Part shown: positions 1 to 5,884 of the stretch, one piece after another
How positions within the stretch are numbered: the first letter of the stretch is position 1
How the letters are laid out: every line of letters starts with the position of its first letter
Source: Holophagaceae bacterium
GTDB lineage: Bacteria; Acidobacteriota; Holophagae; Holophagales; Holophagaceae
Assembly: GCA_025355915.1 (NCBI GenBank)
Contig: JANXYT010000094.1
Location: 1-8,012, forward strand
DNA: 8,012 nt
Reading direction: 5' to 3'
The notes under the pieces: generated by a model
Told to the model about the DNA's origin: nothing
Seen by the model: only the letters and a program-made list of their open reading frames with translations
Databases searched by the model: none
Translations under genes and position numbers: made by a program

Positions 1-25
1 GAATCTGTGGACAAAAAAGTCCTTA

Positions 26-1387
26 TTAGTGCGCCCCGGGACCCGCTTTGGCATTCCAGATGCGGGTCATGATGTAGGCGCCGATGAGGCTGAAGGGGAT
101 GATCGAACCCACCCACACCCAGGCGTGGGCGGGCTGGTGGCCGTGGGTGCCCGCCCCTGCGAGGAGAGGTGTCCCGTCCCAACCGTAGGTCTTGAGGATC
201 CAGCCCAGGCCAAACCCGGTGAGACCCGAGCCGATGTACTGGATGCCATCCAGCGCACCAGCCACGGAGGCCGCAGCCTTGCGTCCGCCGAAGTCCATGC
301 TGGCGGTGCCGCTGAGCATGCCGTGGACCCCGAAGATAAACATGGCCGTAAGGCCCAGCAGGATCACGGCCCAGATCTGGCCGCCCACGGAGCCTTGGCC
401 GAGAGTCAGACCCAGCAACCCCAGCATCACCACTTGCACCAGGTAGAAGAAGAAAGCCACGGGGGGACGGCGGGACTGGAACAGCTTGTCGCTCATCCAA
501 CCACAAAGCAGGCCGCCCAGAATGCCGCCAGCCATGAAGGCGATGCCCGTCCACCAGAAGAGGTGTTCCTTCTTACTGAGGTGGTAGATCTCCTGCAGAT
601 ACTCAGTGAAGTAGAGCATCACGCCCTGGCGCACAAACCCCGTGCAGAACTCCGCGAAGATGAGCGCGACGATCACCGGATTGTGGAAGACCTTCCGCAT
701 GAGGTCGCCCAGGGGCAGAGGGGTATCCTCGGCCGACGCCGCGTTGGAGCCGTCGCCCGTGTCGAAGTCCGCCTGCCCGGCATGGCTGGGGCGATTGCGC
801 ACCAGGAACCAGTCCACGACAAACATGAAAGCCATGGCTCCCGAGGGCACGAACCAGATGACTGTCCAGCTGCGGGAACTGGCCAGCAGCCAGGCCCCGA
901 TGGTGGTGGCCAGAAAGTAGCCTGAGCTGATCATGATGCCGAAGATGCCCCCGAAGATGCCGCGTTCCTTCACGTGGAACCAGGTGCTGTTCACCTTCAC
1001 GACCGACAGGGCTCCGAAGCTCTGGAAGTACATGTTGAGGCTCCAGAGCAGGCTCATGCTCAGCAGCACCTGGGTTCCAGCGGTGTTCAGGAACATGAAT
1101 CCGATGGCCAGATTCACCAGGGCGGCCCCGAGGGAGCCAAGGAGGATGGCCTTGCGCCCCCCGAATCGGTCGGCCAGAGGGCCGTTCAGGGCCACGGCGA
1201 GGCCATAGGTCCAGAAACCCGCCGAGGCGATGAGGCCCATCTCCGCCTTGTCGAGGTGGTACCAGGCGCCGATATCGTTTTTCACGATGTTGAAGTTGTA
1301 ACGGCCCATGTACATGGCCGCATAGGTCAGCCCCAGGGGAAACCAGTTCAGGAACCGGCGCAGACGAAAGGCGGGACTGTGATCCAA
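26..1387 (-). CDS. MFS transporter, organophosphate:phosphate antiporter (GlpT/UhpC-like) family
   Basis: A 453-residue inner-membrane protein, the usual length for a 12-helix major facilitator. The N-terminal half has an MFS motif A (GPLADRFGGRK, residues 69-79) after the second helix. A diverged copy sits in the C-terminal half (GWMSDKLFQSRR, 296-307). A hydrophilic central loop runs from about 198 to 228. MDFGGRKAAASVAGALDG (364-381) resembles the stretch conserved in GlpT, UhpT and UhpC, which exchange sugar phosphates or glycerol-3-phosphate for phosphate. That is the basis for the family call; the substrate cannot be read from the sequence. The start is a TTG at 1387, preceded by GAGG about six bases upstream. 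No ATG occurs until residue 25, inside the first helix, so the TTG start is preferred. The gene ends with two consecutive TAA codons. It lies 93 bases downstream of the lipoprotein gene on the same strand, so co-transcription is possible. Confidence 0.88.
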   Translation of the reverse strand: MDHSPAFRLRRFLNWFPLGLTYAAMYMGRYNFNIVKNDIGAWYHLDKAEMGLIASAGFWTYGLAVALNGPLADRFGGRKAILLGSLGAALVNLAIGFMFLNTAGTQVLLSMSLLWSLNMYFQSFGALSVVKVNSTWFHVKERGIFGGIFGIMISSGYFLATTIGAWLLASSRSWTVIWFVPSGAMAFMFVVDWFLVRNRPSHAGQADFDTGDGSNAASAEDTPLPLGDLMRKVFHNPVIVALIFAEFCTGFVRQGVMLYFTEYLQEIYHLSKKEHLFWWTGIAFMAGGILGGLLCGWMSDKLFQSRRPPVAFFFYLVQVVMLGLLGLTLGQGSVGGQIWAVILLGLTAMFIFGVHGMLSGTASMDFGGRKAAASVAGALDGIQYIGSGLTGFGLGWILKTYGWDGTPLLAGAGTHGHQPAHAWVWVGSIIPFSLIGAYIMTRIWNAKAGPGAH

Positions 1388-1397
1388 GGGAACCTCG

Positions 1398-1448
1398 ACA
1401 GCCTCAAGGGTACCGGAGGCTCACCCGTCTCACTAGTGACGAGGCTGT
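1398..1448 (-). other. Inverted-repeat element in the leader of the MFS gene
   Basis: A perfect 8-base inverted repeat (GAGGCTGT / ACAGCCTC, plus-strand 1441-1448 and 1398-1405) encloses two smaller self-complementary parts: GGGT/ACCC (1408-1411 with 1423-1426) and the 10-base palindrome TCACTAGTGA (1430-1439). As RNA on the minus strand it could fold as a three-way junction ending just before the MFS Shine-Dalgarno. As DNA the palindrome could be an operator. I matched it to no known riboswitch, so this is seen structure without an assigned function. Confidence 0.35.
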
Positions 1449-1480
1449 AACTCTGGTCAAAGTCGCACCCGCCTGCGGGA

Positions 1481-2026
1481 TCACTCAGCCTTGCGGAAGG
1501 CCTCGTCGGTGCCGGTGAGTTCCCAGGTGCCCCGGCGTCGCTCGAAGGTGGCGTGACGCTGCTCGGTCTGGCCCACCTTCGCCTTCGGGTGCAGGGCCTG
1601 GAAGATTGGGAACTGGGCGGTGGGCTTCTCCAGGCGGACCTCATAGGTCACACGGGCCCCTTCGCGGATGGGCTCCAGGCGCACAGCACGGACAAAGATG
1701 GCCTCGGCGGCGGGCATCGAAAAGCCCTTCGGTGCGGCCTTGATGGTCTTGGGGGCGTCAGGCTTCAGACGGGAGGTGAAGGTTTCGCGGCTGCCTTCGG
1801 TCTGGAGGGCACTGTCGAACCAGCCACTCTTGTCGAGGTTCTCCTTGAGCGTGACCAGGCGCAGGTGCTCGGGGCTGCCCTTATCCGCCGAAGCCTTTTC
1901 GGGCACCGTGACGGGGACCACCACCGGATAGCCCTTGCGGATCAGTCCCTCGGCCTTGGCGCGCTCCAGCTTCGAACTGCAGGCCAAGGTGAGAAGCAGG
2001 ATGGGCAGCAGCAGGGCAGGGCGCAT
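1481..2026 (-). CDS. Putative lipoprotein of unknown function
   Basis: This 181-residue protein begins with a short hydrophobic signal sequence ending in LTLAC at residues 12-16. That fits lipid attachment at Cys16, although Thr rather than Leu at -3 makes the lipobox imperfect. The remainder is a soluble, charged domain with a region of alternating strands (about 116-175, around [10 protein letters not shown] and [17 protein letters not shown]). I recognise no family; the C-terminal strands look like small periplasmic beta-rich domains. The reading frame is open to 2083, but the ATG at 2026 was chosen because AAGGA lies eight bases before it and the signal peptide starts there directly. It is divergent from kbl across a 100-base gap and runs in the same direction as the MFS gene. 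A weak hairpin (CCCG/CGGG near 1468-1479) follows the stop but lacks a convincing T-run. Confidence 0.82.
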   Translation of the reverse strand: MRPALLLPILLLTLACSSKLERAKAEGLIRKGYPVVVPVTVPEKASADKGSPEHLRLVTLKENLDKSGWFDSALQTEGSRETFTSRLKPDAPKTIKAAPKGFSMPAAEAIFVRAVRLEPIREGARVTYEVRLEKPTAQFPIFQALHPKAKVGQTEQRHATFERRRGTWELTGTDEAFRKAE

Positions 2027-2055
2027 GGTCGATTCCTTTTCGATTCGCAAGGATG

Positions 2056-2084
2056 TTGACACAACTCGATGCCGGTCATTCAAC
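2056..2084 (+). promoter_or_regulatory. Candidate sigma70-type promoter for kbl
   Basis: TTGACA at 2056-2061 is a perfect -35 match. At 17-base spacing the -10 hexamer would be TTCAAC (2079-2084), which is poor. A better-looking TATCCT at 2092-2097 is too far away. Transcription from here would give a leader of about 35 bases before the kbl start. Support is limited to the -35 match and the location in the divergent lipoprotein-kbl gap. Confidence 0.3.
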
Positions 2085-2126
2085 CTCGCAGTATCCTATG
2101 GGGCCTTTGATGATAGGAGATTCGCC

Positions 2127-3320
2127 GTGAACCCTGGCTACCTGGCCCACCTCAACCATGAGATCGAGCAGCTGAAAGAGGCCGGGCTCTACAAGACCGA
2201 GCGGGTCATCACCTCGCCCCAACAGCCCCAGATGAGGGCCAACGGCAAAGACGTGATCTGCCTCTGCGCCAACAACTATCTCGGCCTGGCCAACCACCCG
2301 GAGGTGATCCAGGCCGCCAAGGCGGTGATGGACGGCCACGGCTTCGGCATGGCCTCGGTGCGTTTCATTTGCGGCACCCAGGACATTCACCGCGAGCTGG
2401 AAGTGAAGCTGGCCGCCTTCCTGGGCTTCGAGGACACCCAGCTGTACTCCTCCTGCTTCGATGCCAACGGCGCCATCTTCGAGGGCCTGCTGGGTGAAGA
2501 AGACGCCATCATCAGCGACGCGCTGAACCACGCCTCCATCATCGACGGCATCCGGCTCTGCAAGGCCAAGCGGTTCCGCTACGCCAACTCCGACATGGCC
2601 GACCTGGAAACCCAGCTGAAGGCCGCGGATGCCGCAGGCGCCCGCTTCAAACTGGTGGTGAGCGACGGCGTCTTCAGCATGGACGGCTACATTGCCAAGC
2701 TCGCGGAGATCTGCGACCTGGCGGAACAGTACGGCGCCATGGTGATGGTGGACGACAGCCACGCGGTGGGCTTCATGGGCGAGAACGGCCGCGGCACGCA
2801 CGAACACTGCGGGGTGATGGGCCGGGTGGACTTCATGACCGGCACCTTCGGCAAGGCCCTCGGTGGCGCCTCCGGCGGCTACATCGCGGGTAAGCGCGAA
2901 GCCATCGACTGGCTGCGGCAGAAGGCCCGGCCCTACCTGTTCTCGAACTCCGTGGCCCCCACCATCGTGGCCGCAACCCTGAAGGTGCTGGACCTTTTGA
3001 AAAGCAGCCAGGGCATCATCAAACAGGTCCACGAGAATGCGAAATACTTCCGGGCCGGCATGGAGAAGGCCGGTTTCAAGCTGCTGCCCGGTGAACATCC
3101 CATCGTGCCCGTCATGCTCTACGAAGCGCCCCTGGCCCAGGCCTTCGCCACGCGGCTGCTGGACGAGGGTGTCTATGTCATCGGGTTCTTCTTCCCCGTG
3201 GTGCCCAAGGGCTTGGCCCGCATCCGCGCCCAGATGAGCGCCGCCCACACCCGTGAAGATCTTGACCACGCCATTCAAGCCTTCACGAAGGTGGGACGGG
3301 AGCTTGGGGTGATCATTTGA
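2127..3320 (+). CDS. kbl: Glycine C-acetyltransferase (2-amino-3-ketobutyrate CoA ligase)
   Basis: A 397-residue cytoplasmic PLP enzyme, one residue shorter than E. coli Kbl. It cleaves 2-amino-3-ketobutyrate with CoA into glycine and acetyl-CoA, the second step of threonine breakdown after Tdh. Landmarks of the alpha-oxoamine synthase family are present: ANNYLGL near the N-terminus, [31 protein letters not shown], the DDSHAVGF segment with the PLP-binding Asp209 and His212, and GTFGKALGG with the Schiff-base lysine at 243 (244 in E. coli). The frame is open from 1935, but the GTG at 2127 is chosen because AGGAG ends seven bases before it and the product then matches the family length. The gene stands alone on its strand. 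Its usual partner tdh lies 4.5 kb away in the same orientation instead of directly adjacent. Confidence 0.97.
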   Translation: MNPGYLAHLNHEIEQLKEAGLYKTERVITSPQQPQMRANGKDVICLCANNYLGLANHPEVIQAAKAVMDGHGFGMASVRFICGTQDIHRELEVKLAAFLGFEDTQLYSSCFDANGAIFEGLLGEEDAIISDALNHASIIDGIRLCKAKRFRYANSDMADLETQLKAADAAGARFKLVVSDGVFSMDGYIAKLAEICDLAEQYGAMVMVDDSHAVGFMGENGRGTHEHCGVMGRVDFMTGTFGKALGGASGGYIAGKREAIDWLRQKARPYLFSNSVAPTIVAATLKVLDLLKSSQGIIKQVHENAKYFRAGMEKAGFKLLPGEHPIVPVMLYEAPLAQAFATRLLDEGVYVIGFFFPVVPKGLARIRAQMSAAHTREDLDHAIQAFTKVGRELGVII

Positions 3321-3329
3321 GGTGAGGTC

Positions 3330-3530
3330 TTTGGCGAGGCCGCCGTTCGAGAATGCGAACATCCTGAACCCGGATCTCTTGAGCCGGGCCAATCCTTTCC
3401 GGGCGTCCGTGAATGGCGGCAAGGTCTTGCAGGCCTCCAGCAGCGTGTGCCTGTCGTCCAGGCACTATCCACCGGATCCGGGTTGAACAACAGGTCAGAC
3501 AGCGCTGCCGAGCAGGTCCGTACCAGGTGC
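3330..3530 (-). pseudogene. Remnant of a HAD-family (2-haloacid dehalogenase type II-like) gene
   Basis: Read on the minus strand, about 3458-3339 encodes LLEACKTLPPF followed by ARKGLARLKRSGFRMFAFSNGG. This closely resembles the end of the cap domain and the motif II region (hydrophobic strand, then SNG) of type II haloacid dehalogenase-like hydrolases. The frame runs into a TAG a few codons upstream of that stretch. A neighbouring frame upstream (about 3530-3464) reads LVRTCSAALSDLLFNPD, which looks protein-like and may be the same gene after a frameshift. The motif I aspartate region and everything after motif II are missing; the 3' end runs into the kbl 3' end. This is an inactive fragment of perhaps 60 codons, filling most of the 216-base kbl-cupin gap. 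The family call rests on pattern recognition of one motif region and has not been aligned. Confidence 0.5.
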
Positions 3531-3536
3531 TCTTTA

Positions 3537-3920
3537 CTAGGGGCTCGGGGGCTTCACTGAAGCTTGTGGATCCTTAAACTCCACCAGGAGCACATGGGTA
3601 TCTGTCTTGCCGATGTTCTCCCCGATGTGGACCTGGGCCGGGATGAACATCACATCTCCCGCGTTGAATTCCTTGATCACCGACTTGTGGTCGGGAAAGG
3701 TCAATCGGCGTTTGAAATGGCTAAGCGCGTAGAGGACCGAGTCCGGGTGTTTGTGCTGAGTGGTTCGATCGCCGGGGTGGTCTTTGTAATCGAGAACTCG
3801 GGTGCGCTCGTTCTCTAGAATTACCTTGTACTTATCCGGGTCGGTGACTGCGGGATCCTGCGCCCCCACAGCGGAAGCGACGAGAACAAAGATTGAGGAC
3901 ACGAAGTTCATTCTTGTCAT
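3537..3920 (-). CDS. Exported single-domain cupin protein
   Basis: A 127-residue protein whose first 20 residues form a Sec signal peptide with likely cleavage after AVGA. The mature part is a single cupin barrel. Motif 1 is PGDRTTQHKHPDSVLYAL, with metal-ligand candidates His56 and His58. Motif 2 is GDVMFIPAQVHIGEN, with His98. The usual motif 1 glutamate is not seen. VILENERTRVLDYKDHPGD is typical of a family of small uncharacterised cupins that carry no assigned reaction, so only a probable metal-binding periplasmic protein can be stated. AAGGAG lies about six bases before the ATG at 3920, fixing the start. Base composition looks lower in GC than its neighbours: 28 of 60 bases in 3781-3840 against 36 of 60 in a sample of asnB (7381-7440). 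It follows the MauE gene by 52 bases with its own strong ribosome site and may be a separate acquisition. Confidence 0.87.
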   Translation of the reverse strand: MTRMNFVSSIFVLVASAVGAQDPAVTDPDKYKVILENERTRVLDYKDHPGDRTTQHKHPDSVLYALSHFKRRLTFPDHKSVIKEFNAGDVMFIPAQVHIGENIGKTDTHVLLVEFKDPQASVKPPSP

Positions 3921-3972
3921 GGTGTTCTCCTTTGCCGGGATAGCTGCTGTGAATGGGGCTCGGTAGTGCTCC

Positions 3973-4440
3973 CTATCTGACGCCTACGGTACCAGCATCG
4001 ATGGGCCTTCCGGCGGCCAGGACCTGGGCGACCAGGAGCAGCAGGCCCAGGTCCCTCAGAATGACCCAGCGCATGTCCGCGAGCCGCTGTGCCTCGGTCT
4101 TTGGGGCCGCGGATCCGAAGCAGCCACAGTCGACCGGATGGCGCCGGGCGAGGTTGATCGCGAGCGCCAGGATGAAGGTAAGGAGCAGGGTGCCCACCCA
4201 CAGGACTGCGGGCCGGACCCATCGTCCAGCCAAGAGCGCCAGGCCGCAGAGCAGTTCCAGCCAGGGCAGGACCAGGGCCAGGGGGTTCAAGGCGGCGGCG
4301 GGCACCAACTGGTAGGCCCAGATCGCCTTCGCGAAGCCGGGTGGGTCCGCGAGCTTGGGCAGGGCGGCGGCGATGAAGACCAGCCCCTGGACGACCCGTG
4401 CGGCCAAGGTGACCTTCGGATGCACGAGCCATGTCCTCAT
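3973..4440 (-). CDS. MauE/DoxX-like redox-associated membrane protein
   Basis: A 155-residue integral membrane protein with about four hydrophobic segments (roughly 12-29, 51-71, 78-98 and 127-144). Features of the MauE/DoxX-type family are visible: ALPKLADPPGFAKAI after the first helix and a HPVDCGCFG motif (101-109) with the cysteine pair Cys105/Cys107 after the third helix. MauE itself is needed for making the disulfide-rich small subunit of methylamine dehydrogenase. Relatives occur beside thiol-redox or rhodanese genes in many bacteria, where their exact role is not settled. The start is the ATG at 4440, which overlaps the TGA of the upstream rhodanese gene (ATGA, 4437-4440), indicating translational coupling. 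A longer in-frame extension up to 4671 lies inside the rhodanese gene in another frame and is not used. A thiol or electron-transfer partner of the rhodanese is the likely role (inference). Confidence 0.86.
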   Translation of the reverse strand: MRTWLVHPKVTLAARVVQGLVFIAAALPKLADPPGFAKAIWAYQLVPAAALNPLALVLPWLELLCGLALLAGRWVRPAVLWVGTLLLTFILALAINLARRHPVDCGCFGSAAPKTEAQRLADMRWVILRDLGLLLLVAQVLAAGRPIDAGTVGVR

Positions 4441-5096
4441 GGCTGGCCCTTCTCGACTGGATGGCCCTGCGCCATCCAGTCGGGAAAGCCATCGCGGTAG
4501 ATGAGCAGGTGGAAGTAGCCCTCGTTCAGCAGCTTCTCGGCGAGGAGATGGGAATCGCGGCAATCGCCGCCGCCGCAGTAGATGACGATGGGATCCTCGG
4601 ATCCCGGCCGGCGCGCGGCCTTGAACGCGATGAGCCGGTCGTCCACATCTGATTCCCACACCGGCGTACACCAGGCCCTGGCGACATGTCCCTCGGCGAA
4701 CTCCGAGCTGCGGCGCGCGTCGAGGAAGGGTGTGCCCGACTGAAAGGCCTTCCAGGCTTCCTGGCCACTGATCTCACGAATGGGGCTGGAGGCCATCCGC
4801 CTCTGGGCTTCCGGAGGCGCCGGGTGAACTGGCGCGGTGAGTCGCGGTCGAGCAGGCGGGGCAGGGGTGAGGGGGGGATCCGCCTTCCGTTTCTGAAGGG
4901 CGGGTGGCTGGGGAGTCGGTGCCGCCTGTGGGGGTCGCTCCGGTGGGGGGGTGAAGGAGGGAAGAGACGGCCCGGACCCGGTCCAGGTCAGCCGACGCGC
5001 CGGGGAGGCGAGGCTATTGGAGAGCAGGGCCGCCACCCCCGCCATGCCGGTCAGGGCCAGGACGCGAAAGGGGGTGGATCCTAGGGACGGCAGCAT
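4437..5096 (-). CDS. Membrane-anchored rhodanese-domain protein with a proline-rich linker
   Basis: A 219-residue protein in three parts. The first is a short hydrophobic N-terminal segment (about 10-30), acting as a membrane anchor or signal. The second is a low-complexity linker rich in Pro, Ala and Arg (about 42-100). The third is a C-terminal rhodanese domain (about 107-215). The domain shows FLDARRSSEFAEGHVARAW (124-142) and the active-site loop YCGGGDCRDSH, with predicted persulfide-forming Cys174 and a second cysteine at 179. It ends with IYRDGFPDWMAQGHPV, the usual rhodanese C-terminal motif. Such domains carry sulfane sulfur; the substrate here is unknown. The N-terminus suggests the domain acts at or outside the inner membrane. 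The ATG at 5096 has only a weak GAGGT about ten bases upstream. It lies 27 bases after the small upstream gene and overlaps the MauE-like gene by four bases, so the two are probably made together. Confidence 0.88.
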   Translation of the reverse strand: MLPSLGSTPFRVLALTGMAGVAALLSNSLASPARRLTWTGSGPSLPSFTPPPERPPQAAPTPQPPALQKRKADPPLTPAPPARPRLTAPVHPAPPEAQRRMASSPIREISGQEAWKAFQSGTPFLDARRSSEFAEGHVARAWCTPVWESDVDDRLIAFKAARRPGSEDPIVIYCGGGDCRDSHLLAEKLLNEGYFHLLIYRDGFPDWMAQGHPVEKGQP

Positions 5097-5123
5097 GGGC
5101 CTGGCACCTCGGTGGGGTTCCGT

Positions 5124-5399
5124 TCACAACACGATGTACCGATAGGTCCCCGGGTTCTGCTCCTTGAGCAGCAGTTGGATGGTCCAGCGTCCATCGGGGT
5201 AGCGTTCGTACATCGTGGCGCTCATGACGGATTCCTTCAGCCACTCGCGGATGGCCTCGTAGTGCTCGAAAACGGGCGGCTCCCAAGCCTCACTGGCCTC
5301 ACCGGCCTCGCCAGCCACGCCAGCCACGATGTGGCGAGCCGATCCTGGCTTGAGGCAATCCATCAGGCGAGCCAGCGACGTTTCGGGGTCCTGCATCAT
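5124..5399 (-). CDS. Small protein of unknown function
   Basis: A 91-residue protein I do not recognise. It begins MMQDPETSLARLMDCL and has a short Gly/Ala/Glu-rich repeat-like patch (AGVAGEAGEASEAWE, about 26-40). It ends with a more ordered-looking helix (PVFEHYEAIREWLKESV) and strands (MYERYPDGRWTIQLLLK and TYRYIVL). There is no signal peptide or membrane segment, so it is probably cytoplasmic. Its start codon overlaps the stop of the PilZ gene (ATGA, 5396-5399) and its stop lies 27 bases before the rhodanese start, which supports it as a real operon member. The two leading Met codons leave the exact start uncertain by one residue. Confidence 0.75.
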   Translation of the reverse strand: MMQDPETSLARLMDCLKPGSARHIVAGVAGEAGEASEAWEPPVFEHYEAIREWLKESVMSATMYERYPDGRWTIQLLLKEQNPGTYRYIVL

Positions 5400-5836
5400 C
5401 GGCTCCGGGCTTCTGGATTCTGGTCGAGCCTGCCGGCTCCAGCAGCATCCTTCGAGGGGAGTGGCCCGTTTGGTGTCTCGGGCAAGGGCCCAACGGCTTC
5501 CTCCGCTCCCGGGTCCAGTGAACGGATGAGCATCCGCAACGATTCCTCGCTGTTCGGGTCGAGCGCCTTGGAAAAGGCGATGGCCATGCCCTGCGCGTCG
5601 GACCGCACCACGGTGCCTCGGGCCACGACCCGCCGCCCAGGCTCACCCTTCCCAAATAGGATGGCCACGCCGCAGGGAGTACCCAGGGGCAAATGCTCAT
5701 CGCCGCGCACCAGGAGGCCCCCCATGCTCAGGTTGATGGCCGTGGAGTAGGCGATCATCCGGTGCTCGGCGACCACCTTCACTTGGTAGGAAATGGGGAT
5801 GCGGCGGTATTGCCGCTCCTTGGGATATGGGGTCAT
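5396..5836 (-). CDS. PilZ domain protein (probable c-di-GMP receptor)
   Basis: A 146-residue cytoplasmic protein with one PilZ domain (about 7-100). Both c-di-GMP-binding signatures are present: RxxxR as R8QYRR12, and [D/N]xSxxG as N35LSMGG40. Later strands follow at VVARGTVVRSDAQGMAIAF. A hydrophilic tail of about 45 residues (GAEEAVGPLPETPNGPLPS and onward) looks disordered. PilZ proteins bind c-di-GMP and alter motility, polysaccharide output or partner proteins; the target here is unknown. The frame also offers a TTG two codons earlier (5842). Neither start has a clear Shine-Dalgarno, so the ATG at 5836 is preferred only on codon grounds. It lies 48 bases after asnB with no terminator visible between them, and overlaps the next small gene by four bases. 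It therefore probably rides on the asnB transcript. Confidence 0.9.
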   Translation of the reverse strand: MTPYPKERQYRRIPISYQVKVVAEHRMIAYSTAINLSMGGLLVRGDEHLPLGTPCGVAILFGKGEPGRRVVARGTVVRSDAQGMAIAFSKALDPNSEESLRMLIRSLDPGAEEAVGPLPETPNGPLPSKDAAGAGRLDQNPEARSR

Positions 5837-5884
5837 GGTCAATGTCCGCGTCCGGGCATGATAGCGCAGGGGAGGGCATCGGCG

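Noticed and set aside
8..25. GGAC-T6-GTCC hairpin after the MFS stop codon (minus strand) as a terminator
   Set aside because: The stem is only four pairs and the T-run sits in the loop instead of after the stem.
29..925. A 298-codon plus-strand open frame across the MFS gene
   Set aside because: The composition (Gly, Glu, His, Pro, Arg) is typical of antisense frames in GC-rich membrane-protein genes, and the minus-strand product is a clear transporter.
1398..1448. Resemblance to a c-di-GMP-I (GEMM) riboswitch from a GCCTCCGG string
   Set aside because: Only that short string matches; the two-stem scaffold and tetraloop-receptor parts of GEMM-I are absent. It does not look like a glycine riboswitch either.
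2076..3422. A 448-codon open frame antisense to kbl
   Set aside because: It is a composition shadow of kbl: His/Val/Gly/Ala-rich without domain character, starting from a TTG. Only its first roughly 35 codons, which lie beyond kbl, look like real protein, and they are reported as the HAD remnant.
4441..4671. N-terminal extension of the MauE-like gene
   Set aside because: It would be an Arg/Pro-rich segment lying entirely inside the rhodanese gene in another frame; the ATGA overlap at 4440 is the natural start.
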